A DNA stretch of 64,000 nt from GCA-016699895 sp964633435 (GCA_964633435.1 CAZWHA010000001.1:186001-250000); one strand, 5' to 3'; positions 52,707 through 61,713 are shown, counted from the first letter of the stretch. Notes: generated by a model from the sequence alone, not told the origin. Numbers and translations are program-made.

Positions 52707-53929
52707 CGCAGCTGCGCACGCTTACGACTGAACAGCAGTTAGTAGGAGTTGGGTTGCCGCCGATTGATTTGTCCATGACGGATACGGTGTTTCGGCCGCA
52801 ATCGTTCGCCACGCTCGCCGAGGCACGAACAGCGCTTGGTGCGCCAGCTGGTGCCAATTATGTGATGTGGACGTTTGGTAATACCGACCTCGAAACGGTG
52901 TTTGCCAATAACTTAGGTGAAAACGACATCCTGGTCCTGCCAGAGCGCGAAGACCCGTACCTCATTAATTCATCCAATGGCTTTATGGCTGGCGGTGTGG
53001 CCGAAGTCGATGGTGTCGGGCCGAACGGCCTAAAAGACGGCTCGCGCTATCCGATCGTCTCCAACCCGCGCAACTGGTTCTCGATGTGCCGCGCCAGGCG
53101 CGGGGTTATTGGCCTTGGCCCAGGCGTCGTGATACAGCCTTCGCAGTCAAGCTGGTCGCAAGGCCGCTGGCCTATCCTCCAGAACGAGCCAGCTGGCCAG
53201 CAATTCCAGAAGCGCTACATGACTGATGGCTCCTCGGCCGACATGGTGGGGGCTCAGTGCGTACTGGTAGCTTGCGAAAGCGCTAGTCCTTTTTTTGCAA
53301 ACTTTACCTTACGCAGTCGCGATTTTGGTGGCGTTCAGTACAGTGGCCTAACCATGAACGGCGGAACGCTGAAGACGGTGAAGCGTATTCACTTTGATGG
53401 CTGCTGGCGTGGCAACGAGGGTGTGCCGAACGGAGAAACTGGTGGCTTGGGCTTTAACTCGGGTACTTATTTGGTTGAGCATTGCGATTTCGTCAGTAAT
53501 AACGGCCCATCGCCCATTATGTGGAACCGCACCCAGGGTGGTACGGTGCGTCATGTGCGCTCTAGCCGTCCAAATTACGGTATGTTTACCTTTTGGCGTG
53601 CTGGCAAAACGAATGTGTTTGAAAGCGTTTGGATGGACTGCAATCGCACCGGCCTGAACCTTGAAGAAAACGATGGCGACTTTGTGCTGAACTGGAATAC
53701 GGGAAAGATGATACTGGATTCGTCGCTGAGTAAATTTCACCTAAATATGAACCCGTCCGGCGGGTCAATCAAAGTCAGCCTTACAGATGTAGAATGCTCG
53801 CCCAACGGCTGGACACCAAATACGGTCAGCGCAAATGTATATACCACCGCGGGCGTGCAGCGCCGCTCGGATGTCACGAGCAATGGTTTACCGGTAGCAT
53901 ATTTACCAGCAGCAAACTGGATTAATTAA
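52703..53929 (+). CDS. Beta-helix protein
   Basis: 408 residues. Begins MTQLRTLTTEQQLVGVGLPP, then a pectate-lyase-like entry and beta-helix coils (VKRIHFDGCWRGNEG, YLVEHCDFVSNNGPSP, TVRHVRSSRPNYGMF, NVFESVWMDCNRTGLN). It lacks the cap at its own N-terminus; the preceding small gene supplies it, with ATGA coupling. There is no signal peptide, and the substrate is unknown. Confidence 0.65.
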   Translation: MTQLRTLTTEQQLVGVGLPPIDLSMTDTVFRPQSFATLAEARTALGAPAGANYVMWTFGNTDLETVFANNLGENDILVLPEREDPYLINSSNGFMAGGVAEVDGVGPNGLKDGSRYPIVSNPRNWFSMCRARRGVIGLGPGVVIQPSQSSWSQGRWPILQNEPAGQQFQKRYMTDGSSADMVGAQCVLVACESASPFFANFTLRSRDFGGVQYSGLTMNGGTLKTVKRIHFDGCWRGNEGVPNGETGGLGFNSGTYLVEHCDFVSNNGPSPIMWNRTQGGTVRHVRSSRPNYGMFTFWRAGKTNVFESVWMDCNRTGLNLEENDGDFVLNWNTGKMILDSSLSKFHLNMNPSGGSIKVSLTDVECSPNGWTPNTVSANVYTTAGVQRRSDVTSNGLPVAYLPAANWIN

Positions 53930-53946
53930 TCGAAAGGATACTAACT

Positions 53947-54852
53947 ATGGCACTAACTCGTTATTTATTTGAAACCGGACCGGATGGCGCAGCCCTCACT
54001 AACGCTAACTCAGGCTCGAGCGCGGCCAGCGTCAACGGAGGTTCGACCTCGGTTTTCTCGGCGGCACACAAGGCGCATGGTAATTTGGGCGCTCGGTTTA
54101 TCAACGCCTCTGGGCAGAATAGCTTCCGTCGCTATCCGCTTGCTGCCTCGGCTACAACCTGGCAGTTCTCTGGCGTTTTCACCATGCCAGCGACACCGGC
54201 ATCTGCCTTCATTATCCTTGGATTTCCCAATGCATCGGGTACTTGGCGGCTCACTCTTAATATCAACACCGAATCGCGGCTAGTCATTGGTGACGCAAGC
54301 GGCACTACCACACAGATCACGAACCCACTGACTGCTGGTGCAAAGTACCGCGTGACGCTACAGGTTGTCGGGGGGTCTACGACGAGCTCAAATGTTATCG
54401 CTAAAATATATGCTGAATCCAGTGGCGCTTGGGTCACGCAGCTCGGATCAACCTGGACATCATCAACCTCTAATACGGGTACCGATGCTGTCATCGGAGC
54501 TGATATCGGTGTGCTCACTTCAGCAGCTTCGGCGTATACCATGGGGTGGGACGATATACAGCTCAATAATGGCGCGGGCGGTGAAATTGATGACATCGTC
54601 GAACAACTTGCCACTCCGGTGGTGATGCTTGGTGCTGCCACCAATCCTTCTACGGTCGGCGGGTCGGACGGCTCGCAGGTGGTGACGTGGGCTGCGGTGC
54701 CGGGCGCTAGCTCGTACGAAGCCTGGATCGCAAGCGGCGCCTCACCAGCACAAGGTGATTTCACGCGGGTGGCCACGAATGTCACGAGCCCGTATACGTT
54801 CACCGGCCTGACAGCAGGCGAGCGAGCCTACGGGATAAAGGCAAAGGCGTAG
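53947..54852 (+). CDS. Jelly-roll plus FN3-like protein
   Basis: 301 residues. Residues 1 to about 215 form a LamG/concanavalin-like jelly-roll (RYLFETGPDGAALTNANSG, GNLGARFINASG, SGVFTMPATPASAF, RVTLQVVGG, YTMGWDDIQLNNGAGG), related in layout to the tandem units at 24542. Residues about 220-301 form a fibronectin III-like domain (QVVTWAAVPGASSYEAWIASG ... YTFTGLTAGERAYGIKAKA). It is likely a glycan-binding surface protein. AAAGGA precedes the ATG. Confidence 0.65.
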   Translation: MALTRYLFETGPDGAALTNANSGSSAASVNGGSTSVFSAAHKAHGNLGARFINASGQNSFRRYPLAASATTWQFSGVFTMPATPASAFIILGFPNASGTWRLTLNINTESRLVIGDASGTTTQITNPLTAGAKYRVTLQVVGGSTTSSNVIAKIYAESSGAWVTQLGSTWTSSTSNTGTDAVIGADIGVLTSAASAYTMGWDDIQLNNGAGGEIDDIVEQLATPVVMLGAATNPSTVGGSDGSQVVTWAAVPGASSYEAWIASGASPAQGDFTRVATNVTSPYTFTGLTAGERAYGIKAKA

Positions 54853-54859
54853 TGCGCCC

Positions 54860-55093
54860 ATGCTTGACTCTTTAATAGGCTACACTACGAGTGCGCTTAT
54901 CGATCCCGTTAGTGCTGATTCGTTCATTGGGTATACTGTTGGGCTACTCTATGATCCCGGTGCGCATGGCGATTCACTGATAGGCTACGCAAGCGGCACG
55001 CTATCGTCGCCACACCATCCCATCGGCACCTGGAATGGCGCAACTGTGGTGTGGAGTTCGATAGGCACCTGGAATGGCACTGGTATAGTGTAG
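54860..55093 (+). CDS. Small internally repeated protein
   Basis: 77 residues made of three copies of a DS(L/F)IGY unit (DSLIGYTTSALIDP, DSFIGYTVGLLYDP, DSLIGYASGTLSSP) followed by two IGTWNG units. It lies 8 nt after the previous gene, so it is probably co-transcribed. No family is recognised. The repeats could form a small beta structure or act as a docking tail. Confidence 0.5.
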   Translation: MLDSLIGYTTSALIDPVSADSFIGYTVGLLYDPGAHGDSLIGYASGTLSSPHHPIGTWNGATVVWSSIGTWNGTGIV

Positions 55094-55192
55094 AATATTC
55101 CACTTAGTTTTGTCGCGGTTGCGCCTGGTTTGACATCTGTGATAAAATTGAAAAAATCACTGCGGCAACTATGATGTAAAGAAGGAGAGACT

Positions 55193-55864
55193 ATGACCGT
55201 GAATACCAAACCAAAAGCCCCACTGATCGATGAACTCGTTAATCGAGAAGATGCACTTGAAGCCCAAGTGCATCTTTTATATCCCGGCAAGAAGCAGCCG
55301 TTTGGCACATATGGCCTGCGGTTGGCGGCAGTAACATGTCCAGATCCAGCGGAAGCATTGGATCGATTAGCACATCAGCCCGATGACGAGGTCATTCCAT
55401 CAACGGCGCCACCGCTCGACGGAGCTTTGCCGCTCTGGATGCGGTTCTTTCGCTACGAAGAGACGAGTAATTCTCAGACCAGTCGTCCTGCTATCATGCA
55501 GCACCGGGTCGGCGGACTGGCCGTTAATGTCGGCAATCGGTTCCAGGATCTAACGACGATTAATGCGAACGCTCCATTGTCGCCCGCACTGCGCCTCTGG
55601 CTCGGTTTCTTCCCGCTGGATCGACAGCGCAAATTGCCAGATGAGCTGTTTAGGCTAGCTAGGCAGCATGGGCTGCTGGATGATGTGGCGGCCTTTCGGC
55701 AGCAAGTCCCGCGGCCTGCTGCTGGCTACATGGATCCTTCGTTTACCATGCGCTATGCCGAGCACCTGATTGCAACAACCCAGGCGCAGGATCCTGCAGT
55801 TGCCGAGGTGTCTTTCTGGCAAAGCACTCAAGCTCGGATCACGAAGATGATTGAAAAGGAATAA
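55193..55864 (+). CDS. Hypothetical protein
   Basis: 223 residues, soluble, no signal peptide, family not recognised. It contains LYPGKKQPFGTYGLRLAAVTCP and a helical C-terminal half. GAAGGAGAG precedes the ATG; a promoter candidate is TTGCGC-18-TAAAAT (55119-55148). It marks the return to housekeeping-type context after island 3. Confidence 0.5.
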   Translation: MTVNTKPKAPLIDELVNREDALEAQVHLLYPGKKQPFGTYGLRLAAVTCPDPAEALDRLAHQPDDEVIPSTAPPLDGALPLWMRFFRYEETSNSQTSRPAIMQHRVGGLAVNVGNRFQDLTTINANAPLSPALRLWLGFFPLDRQRKLPDELFRLARQHGLLDDVAAFRQQVPRPAAGYMDPSFTMRYAEHLIATTQAQDPAVAEVSFWQSTQARITKMIEKE

Positions 55865-55909
55865 CGTCGCTCATTTCCAGTAACTGATCTATCATGTTAC
55901 AATAAACAT

Positions 55910-56317
55910 ATGCGTTTACCGACTGATTTTTCGGATATCAAAAAGCATCTGACCCTCGACAACATTGCGCTGCTGGTGGCGATGGTGCTGGCGCTTAGTT
56001 GGGCGTGGTCGACGATTAATGTTCTAACGAAAAATTACGACCTGGAAAAGCAAGTTCAACAGGCTCGATTGGATAATCAAGTTCTCGAGCTACAGAATGA
56101 AACCCTGCGGCTACAACAAGCGTATTATCAGACGGATGAATTTCTGGAGCTGCAGGCACGGGCACTACTAGGCAAAGCGAATCCGGGTGAACATCTCGTG
56201 GTCTTGCCGCGTTTCAGTGCCGAAAGTAACAATAATAGCACTGGAAATACTGGCCTAACGTCAGAAAAGTCGAACTTTGAACAATGGATGGATTTCCTGT
56301 TTGGGCGGCAATCCTAA
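55910..56317 (+). CDS. FtsB/DivIC-like septum formation protein
   Basis: 135 residues: short cytoplasmic start, one membrane helix (about 18-40), a coiled coil (LEKQVQQARLDNQVLELQNETLRLQQAYY) and then the FLELQARALLGKANPGE segment typical of FtsB/DivIC, which links the division complex FtsQ-FtsL. The C-terminal tail is disordered. TACAAT (55898-55903) ends 6 nt before the ATG. FtsL could look similar, so the exact subunit is uncertain. Confidence 0.75.
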   Translation: MRLPTDFSDIKKHLTLDNIALLVAMVLALSWAWSTINVLTKNYDLEKQVQQARLDNQVLELQNETLRLQQAYYQTDEFLELQARALLGKANPGEHLVVLPRFSAESNNNSTGNTGLTSEKSNFEQWMDFLFGRQS

Positions 56318-56339
56318 CATGTGCTACAATGGGTAAAGC

Positions 56340-56783
56340 ATGAAAAAACAAGCGGGGTTTACAGCGATCGAGTTGATAGTGGCGCTCATCGTGTTGGTCA
56401 CGTTGGCGGTCTTTTTCGTTATTCAGCGCAACAATATGGAGGCGGCCGGTCGCGACCAGACCAGGAAAACAGCCATCAATGCGATGTATTATGGCCTGAC
56501 AGAGGTCTATTACCAGCAGCACAGCTATTATCCACAAACCATTTCTCGCGATGTCCTGCCATCAGTTGACCCAACTCTATTTACTGATCCAGACGGTTTT
56601 ACACTGGACGGCGATAACTGCACTTATACAGATTTTAACGACGAGCAGGCCGTTGATGGCGACTGTAATTACAAATATGTGCCGAGCAGTTGTAACGAAG
56701 CTGGTCATTGCCTGAAATTTAAATTGACGGCTGACATGGAAACCGAAGAGGCGTTCACTAGAACGTCACCAGCTAAAAAGTAG
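56340..56783 (+). CDS. Type IV prepilin-like protein
   Basis: 147 residues. The leader MKKQAG is followed by the mature start FTAIELIVALIVLVTLAVFF, with Glu at mature position 5, the hallmark of type IV pilins and pseudopilins processed by PilD. A globular domain with four Cys follows (CTYTDF, CNYKYVPSSCNEAGHC). It is part of a pilus or secretion machine; the machine's other genes are outside the window. TACAAT (56325-56330) ends 9 nt before the ATG. Confidence 0.85.
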   Translation: MKKQAGFTAIELIVALIVLVTLAVFFVIQRNNMEAAGRDQTRKTAINAMYYGLTEVYYQQHSYYPQTISRDVLPSVDPTLFTDPDGFTLDGDNCTYTDFNDEQAVDGDCNYKYVPSSCNEAGHCLKFKLTADMETEEAFTRTSPAKK

Positions 56784-57539
56784 CTAGTGCCGATACTTGG
56801 TTGGCTCGCCTTCGTCGACCGCCTGGACGACGCGATTAACGACTTGGAATTGTTCGCTAGGATTGCGGACAAAATTGAAACGATAAGTGTGCTCGTCGCC
56901 GACCGTGCTGAGGCGAATTGAACCATAATTTAGTAGTGTCTGAAAAGCGCCGCTCTGACTGTAGCTACAGTCTTCGATATGTTCCAGTTCGACATTTTGG
57001 TTCATTCGCGCAAAGGGTGAGATCTGAATGTTCGCGATGACACGCTCGCTCGTCACGATAAAGTAGTTTTGGTTGTAAACGTACGTTGCAATCAGTCCGC
57101 CGACAAAACAAGCCACCGCTAGCGAAAATCCAATCAGCAACACATATGGGCTGCCGTTGATCGAGCCTGAAATCAGAACTGTTCCGATAATAAAGGCCAT
57201 AAAAGCCGCACATACTACTCCCCAAATGAGAACCAGTCCAAAAATTGACCGTTCAACATCAATGACGACGTACTCACTGGCCCCGATATCGAGTTCGGGA
57301 TAATTAGCGACCGATTCATCATGTTTTTTCTGTATATCCGGTGGTATTGGTGTTGATTCGTCGGTGGTCGTTGGTTCAGGAGTCAGGGTGGGACTAGAGA
57401 TTGGAGCGGCTGGTTCAGGCGCGGCAGGAGACGGCGGTGTCTGATCTGGCACCGGTGTATCCGCTGACTCTGGATGATGATACAGCGGTCGACCTTCTGC
57501 GTCGTAGGCGACAGGCCTGTCCTCTGACTGCTCCTCCAT
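56784..57539 (-). CDS. Membrane protein with PH-like (bPH2/DUF304) domain
   Basis: 251 residues. A long Pro/Ser/Thr-rich N-terminus (1-70), two membrane helices (about 102-125 and 133-157), then a bacterial PH-like domain starting NYFIVTSERVIANIQ and containing VELEHIEDCSYSQSG. Function unknown; such proteins often sit at the inner face of the membrane. Start 57539 is set by TACAAT on the minus strand, 7 nt upstream; the longer frame from 57575 is rejected. Its stop abuts the prepilin gene stop. Confidence 0.75.
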   Translation of the reverse strand: MEEQSEDRPVAYDAEGRPLYHHPESADTPVPDQTPPSPAAPEPAAPISSPTLTPEPTTTDESTPIPPDIQKKHDESVANYPELDIGASEYVVIDVERSIFGLVLIWGVVCAAFMAFIIGTVLISGSINGSPYVLLIGFSLAVACFVGGLIATYVYNQNYFIVTSERVIANIQISPFARMNQNVELEHIEDCSYSQSGAFQTLLNYGSIRLSTVGDEHTYRFNFVRNPSEQFQVVNRVVQAVDEGEPTKYRH

Positions 57540-57613
57540 AACATTCATTGTATAACAAAATCGCCCTAAAACCAAAGCTTGCGACTGGCTGATACTTTGT
57601 ATACAATGGCTAC

Positions 57614-59377
57614 ATGAAAAAGCTCATGCTTGTTCTAGCATCGCTACTAGTTCTGACTAGCTTGCCGATGCCGGTCCAGGCCGAGCCGCCTGAAACCTGC
57701 AATACATTCAAAATTACCGAGATCGGTGCTAATTTGACCGATCAATTTATCGAACTAATTAATTGTGGTTCGGTAGAGCAAAGTTTGGCTGGCTATGCGT
57801 TGACGGCGCAGTATAGCATCAAGACAACCAGCCACACCTTCTCGTCCGAACTATATATTCCGCCCGGCGGTTATTATGCCCTATTCCTATCGGACAGTGT
57901 CGGCTTGCAGCTGACCAAGAACCCTTCAATCGATCGTCAAGTCCAGCTGCTCGACCCAAGCAGCCTCGCGATTGACAGCGTGTCGTATAATTCACAAAAA
58001 ACCAACAAGTCCTGGTCGCTGACCAACGGTGTTTGGCAGAGTATGGATCCGACGCCCGGACAGGCTAATTTGATCAGCGGTCCTCCGGTCGACGAAGTGC
58101 CAATGCCACCCGATGAACCGATCAATTTGGACTGTGAAGCGCTGAAAATCGTGGAAATCGGCGCTAATCCTGATGGCAAACAGTACGATCAGCAGTTCGT
58201 TGAGCTAACTAATCAAGCCGATCAACCAATTAGTGTAAAAGACTGTCGGTTAATGACGAATCGCAGCACCAGCAAGTATTTTTCATTTGGGAATGAAACG
58301 CTCGATGTCGGAGAACTACAAACGATTTTGATCGCTGACACTGAACTAACACTGTCGAAAACTGTGGCTGGGACGGTATATGTCGTATCGAGCGATGGTC
58401 TGACAGAATTTCACGCCGTGGAGTATCCGACTCTAGCAGCCGGCACTTCATGGTGGCTGTTGGATCAGGTATGGCAGGTGTCGAAACAGCCAAGCCCGGG
58501 CATTATTAATCAGAATCCGCCGGTCAATCACTGTGACGGGGTAAAATTATCGGAAATTGGTGCTAATGTGGATGACCAGTTTATCGAGCTAGTGAATGTC
58601 AGCGATCAGCCAGTTAATTTGAGTGGTTGTCAGCTAATGACCAATCGTAGTGCGACGAACTATTTTGCCTTCGAGGACGAAACTCTAGCTCCAGGTGCTT
58701 TTCGAGTGGTGAAGCTAGCTGATACGACGCTTACACTAACGAAAACGACGTCGGGCACCGTTTATTTCTATAGCTCGGATGGCGAGTTGGAGATAGATAG
58801 TGTCGATTATGCTGACCTGGCCCAGGGTACGTCGTGGTCAATCATTGACGGCAGCTGGGCGCAAACCCATGCGGCGACACCAGGACTAGTGAATATTTAT
58901 CAGGAATACCCGACCTGTCAGGACGGCTACTACCGCAATCTGGAAACAGGTCGTTGCAACAAAATTGTCGTAGCGACTGGGCCGGCAACTTGTCCAGCCG
59001 GGCAGTATCGCAACCAGGCTACTAATCGTTGCCGAAAACTCGAAACCGCCTCAACCCTGACGCCTTGCAAAGAGGGCCAGGAGCGCAACCCGGAAACCAA
59101 CCGCTGTCGGAAAATTGCGGCGACTGTTTCGACCTTGAAACCCTGCGCCGATGGCTATGAGCGCAACACCGAAACGAATCGTTGTCGTAAAATCATTGAA
59201 ACTGCTGCCGCGCAGTTTGCAGTGGATCCTGGTCCACCATCGAATACGAGTCAGCATCTGATGGTGGCGGCCTTGGGCGTCCTGGCAGCCACAACTGTTA
59301 TATTGCTGTTTCAATACCGCATGGAGCTCGGTCAATTGATCCGCAAATTCCGTACGCAATTTCTGACCGTCCGCTAG
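57614..59377 (+). CDS. Secreted protein with three lamin-tail domains and Cys repeats
   Basis: 587 residues. Signal peptide (1-24), then three lamin-tail (LTD) domains, each opening with a CxxxKIxEIGAN motif (about 27, 173 and 308) and containing QFIELIN/QFVELTN/QFIELVN. Next comes a region of four repeats of about 25-27 residues with the pattern CxxGxxRNxxTxRCxK (about 435-535), and one C-terminal membrane helix (about 550-570) with a basic end. Type I anchoring at the surface is likely, with two Cys per repeat for disulfides, perhaps made by the DsbA-like protein at 41 kb. TACAAT ends 6 nt before the ATG. Confidence 0.8.
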   Translation: MKKLMLVLASLLVLTSLPMPVQAEPPETCNTFKITEIGANLTDQFIELINCGSVEQSLAGYALTAQYSIKTTSHTFSSELYIPPGGYYALFLSDSVGLQLTKNPSIDRQVQLLDPSSLAIDSVSYNSQKTNKSWSLTNGVWQSMDPTPGQANLISGPPVDEVPMPPDEPINLDCEALKIVEIGANPDGKQYDQQFVELTNQADQPISVKDCRLMTNRSTSKYFSFGNETLDVGELQTILIADTELTLSKTVAGTVYVVSSDGLTEFHAVEYPTLAAGTSWWLLDQVWQVSKQPSPGIINQNPPVNHCDGVKLSEIGANVDDQFIELVNVSDQPVNLSGCQLMTNRSATNYFAFEDETLAPGAFRVVKLADTTLTLTKTTSGTVYFYSSDGELEIDSVDYADLAQGTSWSIIDGSWAQTHAATPGLVNIYQEYPTCQDGYYRNLETGRCNKIVVATGPATCPAGQYRNQATNRCRKLETASTLTPCKEGQERNPETNRCRKIAATVSTLKPCADGYERNTETNRCRKIIETAAAQFAVDPGPPSNTSQHLMVAALGVLAATTVILLFQYRMELGQLIRKFRTQFLTVR

Positions 59378-59396
59378 AGCGTGCTAGAATTGGTAT

Positions 59397-59879
59397 ATGC
59401 GAATCATTGGTATCGATCCTGGCACGGGTATCTTAGGTTTTGGCGTCATTGACGTTATAAAAGGCAAGCCGCCGCTGATGGTTGATGCTGGTGTGGTGAC
59501 GACACCGGCACACACGCCACTCACGGAACGTTTGGTTGATATCTATGACAGCTTGACAGAGATCATTGCCGCAACCCAACCAGACGTGATGTCGATCGAA
59601 AAGTTGTTTTTTTCCCGTAATATTACGACGGCGATTAGCGTGTCGCATGCGCGTGGTGTTGCCATGTTGGCGGGCGCCAAAGCTGATATGCCGATCTACG
59701 AATACACACCGCTCCAGATCAAACAAACCTTGACGGGTTATGGCCGGGCCGACAAAAAACAAGTCCAGGAAATGGTGCGGGTCCATTTGAATCTAAGAAC
59801 CGCGCCCAAGCCAGATGACTGTGCTGATGCGCTGGCGGCGGCGATTACGCACGATATGATGACGCGGACCAATCGCTAA
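59397..59879 (+). CDS. ruvC: Holliday junction resolvase RuvC
   Basis: A 160-residue endonuclease that cuts Holliday junctions in recombination. Catalytic residues D7 (IGIDPGTG), E68 (VMSIEKLFF) and the C-terminal D141/D144 pair (KPDDCADALA) are present. TAGAAT (59385-59390) ends 6 nt before the ATG. It is separated from ruvA by one gene; ruvB is not in the window. Confidence 0.95.
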   Translation: MRIIGIDPGTGILGFGVIDVIKGKPPLMVDAGVVTTPAHTPLTERLVDIYDSLTEIIAATQPDVMSIEKLFFSRNITTAISVSHARGVAMLAGAKADMPIYEYTPLQIKQTLTGYGRADKKQVQEMVRVHLNLRTAPKPDDCADALAAAITHDMMTRTNR

Positions 59880-59910
59880 TCTACGAGAGACTACGTGGTA
59901 AGATAGAAGG

Positions 59911-60465
59911 ATGAAATATGTCGTACTGCTGCGTGGAGTAAATGTTGGTGGTAATCACCGTGTGCCGAAGGCCGAGTTCCAGAAAGTACTAGAAGATCTC
60001 GGTTTTCGCGACGTGGTAATTTATATTAATTCGGGCAACGCAGTGTTTACGAGCGACAGCGAGCCAAAGACGAATGACATACAGGCAGCACTCGAGAAAC
60101 ATTTTGGATTCACTATTCCTACACTGGTATTGACCGGGGCTACAGTTAAAGCAATCGCAGCAGCCATTCCTGCGGATTGGACAAACGATTCGCCAAAGCC
60201 TGATAAATCTGGCCAAAAATCTGACGTACTATATTTGTTTGACACTGCTAATACGCCAGATATTTTAGAAAAATTGGGTCACAAGCCAGAGATCGAGAAG
60301 ATGATCTATGTTGAGGGTGCAGTGCTCGCGAATATTACTCGCCAAAATCAGTCAAAAGGCAGCTTGCAAAAACTTGTCGGCAGTACATTGTACGAGCACG
60401 TAACGATTCGCAACATTGCAACTGCAAAGAAATTAGCTGAACTCACGGAAGCCTCTGCGTCATAG
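59911..60465 (+). CDS. DUF1697 family protein
   Basis: 184 residues. The opening YVVLLRGVNVGGNHRVPKAEF and the INSGNAVFTS segment are characteristic of DUF1697. No reaction is established for the family. TAAGAT (59899-59904) ends 6 nt before the ATG. It sits between ruvC and ruvA but has its own promoter. Confidence 0.88.
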   Translation: MKYVVLLRGVNVGGNHRVPKAEFQKVLEDLGFRDVVIYINSGNAVFTSDSEPKTNDIQAALEKHFGFTIPTLVLTGATVKAIAAAIPADWTNDSPKPDKSGQKSDVLYLFDTANTPDILEKLGHKPEIEKMIYVEGAVLANITRQNQSKGSLQKLVGSTLYEHVTIRNIATAKKLAELTEASAS

Positions 60466-60568
60466 GTCTCGATACTAGCGAATGTTATGTACTAATGCAA
60501 CACGTCGCAACCTCGGAAAAAACTTGCAAACAATCTTTTCGCTCGGTTCCTAATGTTATAATAGCTGG

Positions 60569-61153
60569 ATGATTGCATTCGTAAATGGCAAAGTTATCGA
60601 AAAATTCCTAGGTTCGGTAGTAGTCGATGTCGGAGGTATCGGTTATGAAGTTCAGGTAGCGAACACCGATTATGATCAGGCAAATCCGGGCGGAGAGATC
60701 AAGTTTTACACCTACCATCATGTTCGCGAACAGGCCGAGGAGCTCTATGGCTTTTCGAGTTTAACGGGCAAGCGGCTGTTTGAATTATTGATCACCGTGC
60801 AGGGGGTAGGGCCGAAAGCAGCGCTTGCGATCTTGTCGCTTGGCGAAAGCGAAGCGGTCCGTAGTGCGATTGCCAGTGCTGACGTCACATTCATCGCTAG
60901 AGCCTCGGGTGTGGGCAAGAAAACTGCCGAGCGTGTTACGGTTGATCTGCGCGATAAAGTTGGCGCACCGACTTATATCCCGACTCGCGATACCGAAACT
61001 GGCGCGATGACTAACTTGGCCGGTGACGAAGCACTCGATGCACTCATGGCGCTCGGCTTTAATTTAGCTGATGCAACGACCGCACTAGCGAGCGTGCCCA
61101 CCAATAAACCAACCGCCGAACGGGTTCGCTTGGCGCTCAGGGGAGACAGATAA
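60569..61153 (+). CDS. ruvA: Holliday junction branch migration protein RuvA
   Basis: A 194-residue tetrameric junction-binding subunit. An OB-fold N-terminal domain (MIAFVNGKVIEK, VVDVGGIGYEVQV), HhH motifs (GVGPKAALAILS, GVGKKTAERVTVDLRDK) and a C-terminal RuvB-contact domain (DEALDALMALGF) are all present. TATAAT (60557-60562) ends 6 nt before the ATG. tsaB follows after 1 nt. Confidence 0.95.
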   Translation: MIAFVNGKVIEKFLGSVVVDVGGIGYEVQVANTDYDQANPGGEIKFYTYHHVREQAEELYGFSSLTGKRLFELLITVQGVGPKAALAILSLGESEAVRSAIASADVTFIARASGVGKKTAERVTVDLRDKVGAPTYIPTRDTETGAMTNLAGDEALDALMALGFNLADATTALASVPTNKPTAERVRLALRGDR

Positions 61154-61154
61154 A

Positions 61155-61538
61155 GTGATTTTAGCTCTCAAAACTGATTCTAGCGACGCAGAACTTTATC
61201 TGTTACATGCAAATGGAACGATCGAACAGCAGAAACTTTGGCCGGCTGGCCGGACATTAGCACGGGATTTACCCGGCGAAATTGACCAGCTGATTGACGG
61301 AAAATATAACGACCTAACCGGCATCATTGCATTCCAGGGTCCTGGCAGCTTTACGGGTCTACGGATCGGGATCACGACGGCGAATGCACTGGCCTATGCG
61401 AACCAAATTCCGATCGTTGGCACAAATGGCGAAGATTGGCTAAAGGCTGGTTTAGCAAAACTGGCTAGTGGTAATGATGACAAAATTGTGTTGCCAGAGT
61501 ACGGTGCCTCAGCTACTATTACTATGCCAAAGAAATAG
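61155..61538 (+). CDS. tsaB: TsaB-like t6A synthesis protein (short form)
   Basis: 127 residues with a GTG start 1 nt after ruvA. ILALKTDSSDAELYLL and the FQGPGSFTGLRIGITTANALA motif mark the ASKHA-fold TsaB, the scaffold partner of TsaD in making t6A37 of tRNA. It is about half the length of usual TsaB (about 230), keeping only the first lobe that contacts TsaD. It complements the TsaC domain at 48 kb. Confidence 0.85.
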   Translation: MILALKTDSSDAELYLLHANGTIEQQKLWPAGRTLARDLPGEIDQLIDGKYNDLTGIIAFQGPGSFTGLRIGITTANALAYANQIPIVGTNGEDWLKAGLAKLASGNDDKIVLPEYGASATITMPKK

Positions 61539-61581
61539 GTGGCTGTTATGGGCCGGCGGCCCCCCTCGTGTTATACTAGAT

Positions 61582-61689
61582 ATGGTTGTACCTAATGACA
61601 CAACCATTTACGTTAATTTGAATCAGTTAGCCCCGGCTGCGGGCGTCATCCGAACCAGTGTGAGTGAGGATAAAGATACGTCCCGCTGA
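61582..61689 (+). CDS. Possible small ORF upstream of RNase Y
   Basis: 35 residues (MVVPNDTTIYVNLNQLAPAA...), preceded by TATACT (61572-61577) ending 4 nt before the ATG. It ends 24 nt before the RNase Y start. It could be a leader ORF or merely the 5' leader of rny. Nothing recognisable in it. Confidence 0.3.
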   Translation: MVVPNDTTIYVNLNQLAPAAGVIRTSVSEDKDTSR

Positions 61690-61713
61690 GTGCCGGGCAG
61701 CGGAAAGGTGATT

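Noticed and set aside
61555..61570. GGCGGCCCCCC segment as another contingency tract
   Set aside because: A run of only six C, not between promoter boxes and not in a convincing reading frame.
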